This document shows positions 17,491 to 26,275 of a stretch of 64,000 nt of DNA, one piece after another. The stretch is taken from the NCBI GenBank assembly GCA_963738425.1, contig CAVTWT010000022.1, positions 1 to 64,000 of the forward strand, given 5' to 3'. The DNA comes from CADEEN01 sp963738425. GTDB taxonomy: Bacteria > Pseudomonadota > Gammaproteobacteria > Burkholderiales > Burkholderiaceae_C. The first letter of the stretch is position 1. Each line of letters starts with the position of its first letter. The translations under genes were made by a program, and so were the position numbers. Under the pieces are notes generated by a model. It was not told where the DNA came from. It saw only the letters and a program-made list of their open reading frames with translations, and did not search any database.

Positions 17491-18681
17491 TCATCTCAAT
17501 CGTGCGATGGTGCCGCGCGCTGTTGCGCGCGCCCGTTCATCGAGCGCCAGAAGATCGGCAATCGTTGCGCTGTCTGCGGCAGCCGGCAACAGGGCGCCGA
17601 TGGTCTGCTCGTTGACGCGGTGGATGTCGGTGAACGCAATAGCACCGTCCAAGAACGCCGCCACCGCGATTTCGTTGGCAGCGTTGAGCACCGTCGTGCT
17701 GCCTTCGGGCGCCTCCAGGGCGTCCCAGGCCAGGTAAAGACCGGGAAATCGCGTGCGATCGGCCGGCTCGAACGACAAGCCCTGCAGGGTGGCGAAGTCG
17801 AGCTGCGACGCGCCCGATTCGATGCGCTCCGGAAACGCCAGGCCGTAGGCGATCGGCACGCGCATGTCGGGTGTGCCGAGCTGCGCCAGCACCGAGTTGT
17901 CGCGGCAGACCACCATCGAGTGGATCACGCTTTGCGGATGAATCACCACGCGAACCTGCTCGGGTGCAAGGTCGAACAACCAGCGCGCTTCGATGACCTC
18001 GAGCGCCTTGTTCATCATCGTTGCCGAGTCGACCGAGATCTTGCGGCCCATGACCCAGTTCGGGTGAGCCACGGCCTCATCCGGCGTCACGTCGTGCAGG
18101 CTGTCGGGTGCGCGGTTGCGAAACGGTCCGCCCGAGGCGGTGAGCACGATGTGGTCGATGCGGGCTGGCCAGGCGCTGCGGTCTTCTGGCAAGCACTGGA
18201 AGATCGCCGAGTGTTCGCTGTCGATCGGCAGCAACGTGGCGCCACCGTCGCGCACCGCGTTCATGAACAGGCGGCCGCCGACGACGAGCGCTTCCTTGTT
18301 GGCGAGCAGCAGGCGCTTGCCGGCTTGAGCCGCAGCGACGCAGGCTTCGAGACCGGCCGCTCCGACGATGGCCGCCATGACGGTGCTCACCTCGGGATGC
18401 GATGCGATCTCGGTCAATGCGCGCGGGCCGCTCATCACCTCGGTGGCCGCGCCTTGCGCACGCAAGCGCTGCTGCAGCGCGTTGGCCGCCGCCGCGTCAC
18501 CGAGCACCGCGTAGCGTGGCTTCCAGCGCAGACATTGCTGCTCGAGCACATCGGCACGGCGCATCGCGGTCAGCGCAAAGATCTCGAAGCGTTCGGGATG
18601 GCGGGCAACAACGTCGAGGGTGTTGATGCCCACGGAGCCTGTAGCACCGAGAACGGCCAGCCTCTGTTTTTGGAACGTCAT
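17491..18681 (-). CDS. dxr: 1-deoxy-D-xylulose 5-phosphate reductoisomerase
   Basis: Converts DXP to 2-C-methylerythritol 4-phosphate with NADPH, the committed step of the MEP isoprenoid pathway. The 396-residue protein begins TFQKQRLAVLGATGSVG with the NADPH-binding loop, and has the metal and substrate motifs PIDSEHSAIFQC and TASGGPFRN. The ATG at 18681 overlaps the cdsA stop (ATGA); a much longer frame upstream lies within cdsA and is rejected. Confidence 0.97.
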   Translation of the reverse strand: MTFQKQRLAVLGATGSVGINTLDVVARHPERFEIFALTAMRRADVLEQQCLRWKPRYAVLGDAAAANALQQRLRAQGAATEVMSGPRALTEIASHPEVSTVMAAIVGAAGLEACVAAAQAGKRLLLANKEALVVGGRLFMNAVRDGGATLLPIDSEHSAIFQCLPEDRSAWPARIDHIVLTASGGPFRNRAPDSLHDVTPDEAVAHPNWVMGRKISVDSATMMNKALEVIEARWLFDLAPEQVRVVIHPQSVIHSMVVCRDNSVLAQLGTPDMRVPIAYGLAFPERIESGASQLDFATLQGLSFEPADRTRFPGLYLAWDALEAPEGSTTVLNAANEIAVAAFLDGAIAFTDIHRVNEQTIGALLPAAADSATIADLLALDERARATARGTIARLR

Positions 18682-19520
18682 GTCAGCGAACTCAATGCCA
18701 TCGCCGCCGGTAACACCGGCATCAAGGCATCGATGCGATCGAGCACGCCACCGTGGCCCGGCAGCAGACGGCTCGAGTCCTTGGCACCGGCGGCGCGTTT
18801 GACCAGCGACTCGAACAGATCGCCGACCACGCTCAATCCTGCCAGCGCCGCACTGCCCGCAAACATGCCGATCCAGCCGAACTCGCCGCGCAGGCGCGTG
18901 AACAGGCTGGGTGCATCGACCGGCAACGAGCGATCCACCCAGAGCGTCCAGGCCACAGCCAGCAGCATCACACCAAGGAGACCACCGTAGACGCCCTCCC
19001 AGGACTTTCCCGGGCTGATCGACGGCGCGAGCTTGTTCTTGCCGAACGCACGCCCCGCGGCATACGCGCCCACGTCGGCCATCCAGACGATGCACAGCAC
19101 CGACAGCACGAAGTTGATCGACACCACGCGCGCTTGTGCCAAAGCCAGCCAGCCTACCCAGAGCAGGATCAGGCCAACGAGCAATCGCAGCAGCGCCGGC
19201 CAGCGCGGCCAGGCACTCGGGCCACCACTCAGCACGAACACGCTGCCGACCACCCACAGCAACAGCGTGGCCCACCACCACGTCGCCGCCATACCGCCCA
19301 CCGCTCCCGTGTACACCGCCCAGGCACCCGCCAGTGCCAGCAGCGCGCCAGGCCCGACGGCGGCGATGCTGCTGACACCGTTGAGCCGCGCCCACTCCCA
19401 GGCCGCAGCAGCAATGAGCACCAGCGAGACGATGGCGAATGGCCAAGGTGTCGATGCAAACACAGCAGGCAGCAGAAAAGCCAGCAGCACTAAGGCGGTG
19501 ATGATGCGCGTTCGAAGCAT
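18678..19520 (-). CDS. cdsA: Phosphatidate cytidylyltransferase
   Basis: A polytopic inner-membrane enzyme making CDP-diacylglycerol from phosphatidate and CTP for phospholipid synthesis. The 280-residue protein shows about seven hydrophobic segments and the CdsA signature KDSSRLLPGHGGVLDRIDAL near the C terminus; SPGKSWEG is also conserved. The ATG at 19520 (LRTRIITALVLLAFLLPA) directly follows repeat copy C on the transcript. Confidence 0.96.
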   Translation of the reverse strand: MLRTRIITALVLLAFLLPAVFASTPWPFAIVSLVLIAAAAWEWARLNGVSSIAAVGPGALLALAGAWAVYTGAVGGMAATWWWATLLLWVVGSVFVLSGGPSAWPRWPALLRLLVGLILLWVGWLALAQARVVSINFVLSVLCIVWMADVGAYAAGRAFGKNKLAPSISPGKSWEGVYGGLLGVMLLAVAWTLWVDRSLPVDAPSLFTRLRGEFGWIGMFAGSAALAGLSVVGDLFESLVKRAAGAKDSSRLLPGHGGVLDRIDALMPVLPAAMALSSLT

Positions 19521-19590
19521 CAGGCGAGCGCCGGGCCGCCCCAAGCGGCCTCTGCTCCCCACGGGGGACGCGAGCAAAGCGAGCTAGGGG
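19521..19590 (+). repeat. Intergenic hairpin repeat, copy C
   Basis: A degenerate copy between the uppS stop and the cdsA ATG. The core reads GCCGGGCCGCCCCAA, and an inner stem GGCCGC/GCGGCC remains while the outer arms no longer pair well. CTCCCCACGGGGGACG and AGCAAAGCGAGC with AGGGG follow. It touches the cdsA start codon. Confidence 0.75.
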
Positions 19591-19603
19591 CCATAAATCC
19601 TCG

Positions 19604-20338
19604 TCAGGCGGTCGCTGCCTGTGCCGTGGCTACGTCAGGCAGCCTTCCGCCATAGCGCCGCTCGCGCTCTCGATAGCTCGCAATCGCCGCGTCGATCTGT
19701 TCGGCGCCGAAGTCGGGCCACAGGCACTCGGTGAAGTACAGCTCCGAGTACGCCACCTGCCAGAGCAGAAAGTTGCTGATGCGCACCTCGCCGCCGGTGC
19801 GGATGAACAAGTCGGGATCGGGCGCGAAATGCATCGCCATGCGCTTGGACAGGGCGTCTTCGTCGAGGTCTTGAGCGCGAATGCCGTCGGCCATCGCACG
19901 GCGTGTCGCTTGCACGATGTCCCAGCGGCCACCGTAGTTGAAGGCCACCGACAGCGTGATGCGCTGGTTGTGCGCGGTCACGCCCTCGGCATGATCCCAG
20001 GCCTCGCGCACCTTGTCGGAGACGGCGCTGCGGTCGCCGACGATGCGGATGCGCACGCCTTCATCGGCGAGCTTGGTCAGGTACTTGGACACGGCGACGA
20101 GCACCAGGCCCATCAGGCCCGAGACCTCGTCGCTCGACCGCTTCCAGTTCTCCGACGAGAACGCGAACACCGTCATGAACTCGATGCCGCGGTCGGCACA
20201 GGCGCGCACCGTGCGCACCAACGCATCGACGCCCTGCTTGTGGCCAAAGAAGCGCGGCATGAAGCGCTTTTTCGCCCAACGGCCGTTGCCGTCCATGACG
20301 ATGGCCACATGGCGTGGCACGTTGGGGTCGCGTTGCAC
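19604..20338 (-). CDS. uppS: Undecaprenyl diphosphate synthase
   Basis: A cis-prenyltransferase that extends farnesyl diphosphate to the C55 carrier used in peptidoglycan and O-antigen synthesis. The 244-residue protein has the signature VAIVMDGNGRWAKKR (catalytic Asp16), FAFSSENWKR, and the C-terminal RTGGEVRISNFLLWQ and ELYFTECLWPDF motifs. The best start is GTG at 20338; no ATG is in range. It follows frr by 32 bases. Confidence 0.95.
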   Translation of the reverse strand: MQRDPNVPRHVAIVMDGNGRWAKKRFMPRFFGHKQGVDALVRTVRACADRGIEFMTVFAFSSENWKRSSDEVSGLMGLVLVAVSKYLTKLADEGVRIRIVGDRSAVSDKVREAWDHAEGVTAHNQRITLSVAFNYGGRWDIVQATRRAMADGIRAQDLDEDALSKRMAMHFAPDPDLFIRTGGEVRISNFLLWQVAYSELYFTECLWPDFGAEQIDAAIASYRERERRYGGRLPDVATAQAATA

Positions 20339-20370
20339 GATGGCGGGAAGATGGAATCGCAGCGGGCCGG

Positions 20371-20933
20371 TCAGACCGCCAGGATCTCGGTTTCCTTGGC
20401 TTGAACCAAGCGATCGATCTCTGCGACGACGTTGTTCGTCAGTTTCTGCACTTCATCCTGCGCGCGCCGCTCGTCGTCTTCGGTAACGTCCTTGTCTTTC
20501 AGCAGCTTCTTCAGATGCTCGTTGGCATCGCGACGCACATTGCGCACCGCCACCTTGCATTCTTCTCCCGCATGTTTGACGACCTTGGTCAACTCCTTGC
20601 GGCGCTCTTCGGTCAGCGCCGGCATCGGGATGCGCAGCAAGTCGCCCTGCGCGCTCGGGTTCAGGCCGAGGCCGCTGTCGCGGATCGCTTTTTCAAGCTT
20701 CGGACCCATGCCCTTTTCCCATGGCTGCACGCTGATCGTGCGCGCGTCGAGCAGCGACTGAGGTTGGCGACCTGGCTGATCGGCACCATCGAGCCGTAGT
20801 AGTCCACCTGCACCTGGTCGAGGATGCCCGGATGGGCGCGACCGGTGCGGATCTTGTGCAGCTCGTTCTTGAAGGCTTCGATGGACTTGCCCATCTTGGC
20901 TTCCGCATTTTTCCTGATGTCGGCGATCGTCAT
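20371..20933 (-). pseudogene. frr: Ribosome recycling factor, frame broken in this sequence
   Basis: Frr splits stalled post-termination ribosomes with EF-G and is normally essential. The N-terminal part (TIADIRKNAEAKMGKSIEAF to SQVANLS) is read from the ATG at 20933. The rest (LLDARTISVQPWEKGM onward to the stop) lies in another frame. The break falls at about 20755-20763, near CCTCAGTCG; removing two bases restores the expected join NLS-LLDAR. Both halves are otherwise intact, about 186 residues in all, as expected for the family. A sequencing or assembly error is the likely cause. Confidence 0.88.
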
Positions 20934-20949
20934 GGTTTGTCTCCGCAGA

Positions 20950-21660
20950 CTACACGTGCACCAGGGTGCCTTCGTCCTCGCCCATCACGACGCGCTTCAG
21001 CGCGCCGGGCTTCATGATCGAAAACACCTTGATCGGCAGTTTCTGGTCGCGGCACAGCGCAAACGCTGTCGCGTCCATCACCTGCAGATTCTTCGAAATC
21101 GCTTCGTCGAAACCGATCGTCGTGTAGCGCTTTGCGTCCGGCACCTTCTTCGGGTCGGCGGTGTAGACGCCATCGACCTTGGTCGCCTTCAACACGATCT
21201 CGGCGCCGATCTCGGCACCGCGCAACGCCGCCGCCGTATCGGTAGTGAAGAACGGGTTGCCGGTGCCGGCAGCGAAGACGACGATCTTGCCCTCTTCGAG
21301 ATACTGCAACGCCTTTGGCCGCACGTACGGCTCGACCACCTGCTCGATGGCGATGGCGCTCATCACGCGCGCCGTCATGCCTTCCTGGCGCATCGTGTCG
21401 GCCAAGGCCAGCGAGTTCATTACGGTCGCCAGCATGCCCATGTAGTCGGCCGTCGCGCGGTCCATGCCGACCGAGCCGCCGGCCACACCGCGGAAGATGT
21501 TGCCGCCGCCGATGACGACCGCCACTTCGACGCCGAGCGCCGTCACGTCGCGCACCTCGCGCACCAGGCGAACGATGGTCGCGCGGTTGATGCCGTAGGC
21601 GTCGTCGCCCATCAGCGCTTCACCGGAGAGCTTCAACAGGATGCGTTTGTAGGCCGGCAT
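20950..21660 (-). CDS. pyrH: UMP kinase
   Basis: Phosphorylates UMP to UDP in pyrimidine nucleotide synthesis; bacterial PyrH is a hexameric amino-acid-kinase-fold enzyme regulated by GTP and UTP. The 236-residue protein begins PAYKRILLKLSGEALMGDD and has the VIGGGNIFRG loop and TDTAAALRGAEIGAEIVLKA. It lies between tsf and frr, the common order in proteobacteria. Confidence 0.97.
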   Translation of the reverse strand: MPAYKRILLKLSGEALMGDDAYGINRATIVRLVREVRDVTALGVEVAVVIGGGNIFRGVAGGSVGMDRATADYMGMLATVMNSLALADTMRQEGMTARVMSAIAIEQVVEPYVRPKALQYLEEGKIVVFAAGTGNPFFTTDTAAALRGAEIGAEIVLKATKVDGVYTADPKKVPDAKRYTTIGFDEAISKNLQVMDATAFALCRDQKLPIKVFSIMKPGALKRVVMGEDEGTLVHV

Positions 21661-21695
21661 GTGTCGAGCATGTTGTGGTTGTAATGTGGGAGTTT

Positions 21696-21721
21696 AAAGG
21701 GCCGCACGATGCGGCCCTTTT
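21696..21721 (-). terminator. Rho-independent terminator after tsf
   Basis: A 10-base-pair stem AAAGGGCCGC/GCGGCCCTTT with a 5-base loop begins four bases past the tsf stop and ends before pyrH. A short T tract follows on the minus strand. It could limit read-through into pyrH-frr. Confidence 0.7.
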
Positions 21722-21725
21722 CTCT

Positions 21726-22622
21726 CTACTGGCCCTTGGCGGCGGCCACCTGAGCGGCCACCTCGGCCGCAAAGTCGTCGACCTTCTTCTCGATGCCCTC
21801 GCCGACCACGTACAGCGTGAACGCCTTGATGTCCGTGTTTGCAGCCTTGAGCATCTGCTCGACCGTCTGCTTTCCATCAGCCGCCTTGACGAAGACCTGG
21901 TTGAACAGGCTCACTTCCTTCAGGAACTTCTGCACCGAGCCTTCGACCATCTTGGCCACGATGTCGGCTGGCTTGCCGCTCTCTGCTGCCTTCTCTGTAG
22001 CGATCTTGCGCTCTTTGTCCACCAACTCAGCGGGCACGGCCGCCTGCGACAGCGCTGCCGGCTTCATCGCTGCAACATGCATCGCCACGTCCTTGGCGGC
22101 AACATCGCTGCCGTCGAACTCAACGACAACGCCGATGCGCGTGCCGTGCAGGTAATGCGCCAGCTTGCCGCCGCCGCTGTAGCGCTTGAAGCGGCGGATC
22201 GACATGTTCTCGCCGATCTTGCCGATCAGGCCCTTGCGCACGTCTTCGAGCGTCGGGCCGAAGCCGTCCTGGCTGTACGCCAGCGCCGACAAGGCGGCAA
22301 TGTCAGCAGGATTGTGTTGCGCGATCAGCGACGCCGCCGCCTTGGTGAAGGCAAGGAACGATTCGTTCTTCGACACGAAGTCGGTTTCGCAGTTGACTTC
22401 GACCATCGCACCAGTCGTGCCGTCCACGGCCGCGGCGATCACGCCTTCAGCGGTGACGCGCGAAGCGGCCTTGCCGGCCTTGTTGCCGAGCTTGACGCGC
22501 AGGATCTCTTCCGCGCGCTCGGCGTCGCCTTCGGCTTCGGTCAGCGCCTTCTTGCATTCCATCATCGGCGCGTCGGTCTTGGCGCGCAGCTCGGCGACCA
22601 TGCTGGCGGTGATTGCGGGCAT
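21726..22622 (-). CDS. tsf: Elongation factor Ts
   Basis: Nucleotide-exchange factor for EF-Tu. The 298-residue protein has the N-terminal UBA-like domain (ASMVAELRAKTDAPMMECKK), the TDFVSKN exchange motif of the core domain, and the dimerisation region. It is the second gene of rpsB-tsf, separated from rpsB by a hairpin terminator that may set the lower Ts dose. Confidence 0.97.
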   Translation of the reverse strand: MPAITASMVAELRAKTDAPMMECKKALTEAEGDAERAEEILRVKLGNKAGKAASRVTAEGVIAAAVDGTTGAMVEVNCETDFVSKNESFLAFTKAAASLIAQHNPADIAALSALAYSQDGFGPTLEDVRKGLIGKIGENMSIRRFKRYSGGGKLAHYLHGTRIGVVVEFDGSDVAAKDVAMHVAAMKPAALSQAAVPAELVDKERKIATEKAAESGKPADIVAKMVEGSVQKFLKEVSLFNQVFVKAADGKQTVEQMLKAANTDIKAFTLYVVGEGIEKKVDDFAAEVAAQVAAAKGQ

Positions 22623-22646
22623 TGTTTGGAACTCCTTGAAACTTGG

Positions 22647-22671
22647 AAAAAAGGGGCCGCGAAAGCCCCTT
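22647..22671 (-). terminator. Intercistronic rpsB-tsf terminator or attenuator
   Basis: Read on the minus strand, a stem of GGGGC with GCCCC (extended to AAGGGGC/GCCCCTT) is followed by six T residues (22652-22647). This is the best-formed intrinsic terminator in the window. It sits 23 bases past the rpsB stop, inside what is usually one operon. Confidence 0.75.
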
Positions 22672-22693
22672 GCGTTCGGGTGCAGCGGGCGCG

Positions 22694-23437
22694 TTACGCC
22701 TCTTCGCTCACTTCGACGAATTCATCTCCGCCGGCCGCAGCCTGCACGACCTCGGTGGTCGCATTGGCCTTGCCTTCGAGCACGGCATCGGCGATGGCAC
22801 GCGCATACAGCGCCACGGCCTTGGCCGAGTCGTCGTTGCCCGGGATCACATAGTCGATACCCAACGGCGAATGGTTGGTATCGACGACGCCGATCACCGG
22901 GATGCCCAGCTTGACGGCCTCTGCGATCGCGATCTTGTGGTAGCCGACGTCGATGACGAAGATGGCGTCGGGCAGCGCGTTCATGTCGGCGATGCCGCCG
23001 ATGTCCTTTTCGAGCTTGATGATCTCGCGCTGGAACATCAGCGCTTCCTTCTTGATCGCGGGCTGCGTGCCGGCATCGACCTGGGCCTGCATGTCCTTCA
23101 GCTTCTTCAACGAGCCCTTGACGGTCTTGAAGTTGGTCAGCATGCCGCCGAGCCAGCGCTGATCGACATACGGCATGCCGGAGCGCTTGGCGTCCAAGGC
23201 GATGACTTCACGGGCCTGGCGCTTGGTGCCGACCATCAGGATCGTGCCGCGCTTGGAGGCCAGTTGGCGCACGAACTTCAACGCGTTCTCGAAGAGCGGC
23301 TGCGTCTTCTCGAGGTTGATGATGTGGATCTTGTTGCGATGGCCGTAGATGTACGGGGCCATCTTGGGGTTCCAGAAGCGCGTCTGGTGTCCGAAATGGA
23401 CGCCGGCTTCCAGCATCTCACGCATTGATACGGGCAT
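22694..23437 (-). CDS. rpsB: 30S ribosomal protein S2
   Basis: Small-subunit protein S2, needed for late 30S assembly and for binding S1. The 247-residue protein begins PVSMREMLEAGVHFGHQTRF and contains WNPKMAPYIYG, GTKRQAREVI and RWLGGMLTNFKTVK, the S2 family blocks. A 154-base leader precedes it. S2 normally represses its own rpsB-tsf mRNA. Confidence 0.98.
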   Translation of the reverse strand: MPVSMREMLEAGVHFGHQTRFWNPKMAPYIYGHRNKIHIINLEKTQPLFENALKFVRQLASKRGTILMVGTKRQAREVIALDAKRSGMPYVDQRWLGGMLTNFKTVKGSLKKLKDMQAQVDAGTQPAIKKEALMFQREIIKLEKDIGGIADMNALPDAIFVIDVGYHKIAIAEAVKLGIPVIGVVDTNHSPLGIDYVIPGNDDSAKAVALYARAIADAVLEGKANATTEVVQAAAGGDEFVEVSEEA

Positions 23438-23590
23438 AAAAACTCCGAAGGTTGGTTCTAGAATCCGGCGCGAATCGAGTCCGTTTCAGCTTCTTGCTGA
23501 TCACGTGCTCGACACCTTTCGTGGGCCGGTTCGCGATTGGTTTTTCTCGTTGCAGCGCGGGCTGCGCAGCACTCTCGGAAAAACCCAAAG

Positions 23591-23596
23591 ATTGTA
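23591..23596 (-). promoter_or_regulatory. Candidate -10 element for rpsB
   Basis: TACAAT on the minus strand would start transcription about 150 bases before the rpsB ATG, giving a long leader. No good -35 hexamer is visible 16-18 bases upstream, so this rests on the -10 alone. It overlaps the 5' side of the divergent amidase gene. Confidence 0.4.
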
Positions 23597-23611
23597 GCAG
23601 CCTTGCATCTC

Positions 23612-24937
23612 ATGCCGACCGACTTGACCCAGGCAGCCGCCTCCAGAGCCGCGGGCCGTCTGTCCTCCCGCGCCGCGCTGGAAGCGTCCATCGCCGCGGC
23701 AACACCTCACACCTTCGTGCGTCGCTTCGACGAAGAGGCACGCCGCGCGGCCGATCAGTTCGACCGCACCGCGACGGCGCTGCCGCTGGCGGGGCTGGCG
23801 GTCTCTGTGAAGGATCTGTTCGACGTTGCGGGCTGGCCGACGACGGCCGCCTCAGCCTCGCGCCATGACGCTGCACCTGCAGCCAGCGACGCACCCGCGG
23901 TGGCCCGGCTGCGGGCCGCTGGCGGCGTGCTGGTGGGCCACACCAACCTGACCGAGTTTGCGTTTTCAGGCGTAGGCATCAACCCGCACCACGGCACGCC
24001 GGCCAACACGGCCACTGCGGCGCTCGATGCCAAACCGCGCATCCCTGGCGGCTCCACCTCGGGCGGCGCGGTCAGCGTGGCCAGCGGCGCGGCGTGGGCG
24101 GCACTCGGCTCGGACACAGGAGGCTCGATCCGCATCCCGGCAGCGCTGCAAGGACTGGTCGGCTTCAAGAACACGGCACGTTTGACGCCCACTGAAGGCT
24201 GCATCCCGCTGTCGACCACGCTCGACACGGCCTGTGCGATCACGCGGTCGGTGCGCGACGCCGTGCTGCTGCACGAAGTGCTGGCCGCGCGAGCCGTGGT
24301 GCCCATCGCCAAGCCGCTCGGCCAGTGGCGGCTCGCCTTGCCGCGGACGATCATGCTCGACGCGCTGGAACCCGCAGTCGCGCAGGCGTTCGAGCGCGCC
24401 ATCGGCACGCTGCGAACCGCCGGGGCCGCGATCACCGACATCGACTTGCCGTTGCTCCAAGAAGCGGCGTCACTTCAGCGTGGCGGCGGCATCCCCGCAG
24501 CCGAAAGCTGGGCCTGGCACCGCGATGCGCTCGCCGCGCGCGAGGCGCAGTACGACCCGCGTGTGGCCCAGCGCATCCGTCGCGGTGAGGCCATCAAGGA
24601 CTACGCCGAACTGCTGACAGAGCGTGGCGCATGGATTGCACGCATGAACGCAGCGTTGTCGGGCTTTGACGCCCTGCTCTCGCCGACCGTGCCGATCGTC
24701 GCCCCACGCACGCAGCCGCTGATCGACAGCGACGATGCCTTCTTCGCCGCCAATGCGCTGTTGCTGCGCAACCCGTCGCTGATCAACCTGGCGGATGGCT
24801 GCGCGCTGTCGCTGCCCTGCCACCGTGCGGGCGACTGGCCCGTCGGCCTGATGGTGTGGAGCACCGCGATGGCCGACGACCGCGTGCTCGGCGTCTCGCT
24901 GGCGATCGAAACTGCGCTGGCCGCCAGCCGGCAATGA
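23612..24937 (+). CDS. Amidase (amidase-signature family)
   Basis: A 441-residue amidase-signature hydrolase of unknown substrate. The catalytic triad is complete: Lys67 in LAVSVKDLFDVAGW, cis-Ser148 in GGSTSGG and nucleophile Ser172 in GSDTGGSIRIPAALQG. This architecture is shared by GatA, but no gatB or gatC is adjacent, so a standalone amide hydrolase is likelier. The start at 23612 is chosen because the longer frame lacks homology. It overlaps the next gene by four bases. Confidence 0.92.
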   Translation: MPTDLTQAAASRAAGRLSSRAALEASIAAATPHTFVRRFDEEARRAADQFDRTATALPLAGLAVSVKDLFDVAGWPTTAASASRHDAAPAASDAPAVARLRAAGGVLVGHTNLTEFAFSGVGINPHHGTPANTATAALDAKPRIPGGSTSGGAVSVASGAAWAALGSDTGGSIRIPAALQGLVGFKNTARLTPTEGCIPLSTTLDTACAITRSVRDAVLLHEVLAARAVVPIAKPLGQWRLALPRTIMLDALEPAVAQAFERAIGTLRTAGAAITDIDLPLLQEAASLQRGGGIPAAESWAWHRDALAAREAQYDPRVAQRIRRGEAIKDYAELLTERGAWIARMNAALSGFDALLSPTVPIVAPRTQPLIDSDDAFFAANALLLRNPSLINLADGCALSLPCHRAGDWPVGLMVWSTAMADDRVLGVSLAIETALAASRQ

Positions 24938-26247
24938 GGATCGCCGTCATCGGCGCCGGCATCGTCGGCGTGACCACCGCACAGGCGCTGCGCGAGGACA
25001 GCCACGCGGTCACCGTCTTCGAGCGCCGCGGCAGCGTGGCCACCGAGTCGAGCTTCGCCAACGCCGGCTTTCTGGCACCGGGCTACGTCACGCCCTGGGC
25101 CTCGCCCGGCATGCCACGCAAGGTCATGTCGCAGTTCTTTGACCGCGACGCTGCCGTGCGGCTGGCCGGCGTGCCCGGCCCGGCGCTGCTGTCGTGGCTG
25201 CGGCATTGGAAGCGCGCCTGCGCGCCGAGCCGCTACACGCGCAACCGCGACGCGATGCTGCGCCTGGCGCAGGACAGCCTGACGCGCACGCTGGCGCTGG
25301 CCCACGCACACCACCTCGAATACGAACAAGGTCAAGGCGCCCTGGTGCTGCTGCGCGACAGCAATGAGATCGCGCAGGTGCGCGCCGGCCTCAAGCTGCT
25401 CGCCGAGGCGGGGCTGGACTTTCATCTGGTGGATGCCGATGCCTGCCGTCGCATCGAACCGGCCCTCGAACAAGCCACGCAGCTCGTGGCCGGCGTGCAC
25501 CACCCGCAGGCCGGCATCGGCAACTGCCGCCAGTTCGCGCTGCAGCTGAAGTCGGTGCTGCAGGCCGACGGCGTCCACTTCCACCTGCAGCGCGAGGTCA
25601 CCCGGCTCGAGCCTACCGACGCCGGCATGGCGGTTCACAGCGCGCCCAGCGACGTGCATGCCGATTCGGCGCTCGAACGCGGGCCACGTTCTTTCATCGA
25701 ACCGCCGCGTGTCGACGCCTTCGACGCCGTGGTGGTTTGCGCGGCCGTCGGTGCGCCGTCGCTGCTCGCCCCGTTGCGCGTGCGCCTGCCGATCCAGCCG
25801 GTGTACGGCTACTCGATCACCTTGCCGGTGCGTCATTTCGAGGCCTACCCCGACATGGGTCCGCGCGCCGCGCTGATGGACGAGCGCTTCAAGGTCGCCA
25901 TCACACGGCTGGGCGATCGTCTACGCATCGCCGGCAGCGCCGAGCTCGGCGGCACACCCACCGAAATGCGCGAAGCACCGATCGCCACGCTGTACCGCGT
26001 GCTCGAAGACTGGTTTCCGAGCGCCGCGCGCCAGGCCCAGGCGCAAACCTGGAAAGGCGCGCGACCGATGCTGCCCGACGGCCCGCCGGCGATCGGCGCC
26101 TGCGGCGTGCCGCAGCTGTGGATCAACACCGGGCACGGCTCCAGCGGCTGGGCACTGGCCTGCGGCAGCGCCCGATTGACAGCCGACATGATCGCCGGGC
26201 GCACGACCACGATCGACCCTGCGCCGTTCTCGCCCCTGCGCTGGTGA
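24934..26247 (+). CDS. DadA-like FAD-dependent D-amino-acid dehydrogenase
   Basis: A 437-residue flavoprotein of the DAO/DadA family, which oxidises D-amino acids to 2-oxo acids and ammonia at the inner membrane. The FAD-binding GxGxxG is in RIAVIGAGIVGVTTAQ, followed by SFANAGFLAPGYVTPWASPG. The C-terminal WINTGHGSSGWALACGSA is the usual DadA ending. The start overlaps the amidase stop (ATGA). The true substrate is not clear. Confidence 0.9.
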   Translation: MRIAVIGAGIVGVTTAQALREDSHAVTVFERRGSVATESSFANAGFLAPGYVTPWASPGMPRKVMSQFFDRDAAVRLAGVPGPALLSWLRHWKRACAPSRYTRNRDAMLRLAQDSLTRTLALAHAHHLEYEQGQGALVLLRDSNEIAQVRAGLKLLAEAGLDFHLVDADACRRIEPALEQATQLVAGVHHPQAGIGNCRQFALQLKSVLQADGVHFHLQREVTRLEPTDAGMAVHSAPSDVHADSALERGPRSFIEPPRVDAFDAVVVCAAVGAPSLLAPLRVRLPIQPVYGYSITLPVRHFEAYPDMGPRAALMDERFKVAITRLGDRLRIAGSAELGGTPTEMREAPIATLYRVLEDWFPSAARQAQAQTWKGARPMLPDGPPAIGACGVPQLWINTGHGSSGWALACGSARLTADMIAGRTTTIDPAPFSPLRW

Positions 26248-26275
26248 GACGGCTGGTGAGAGGTACGCTCGGGGC

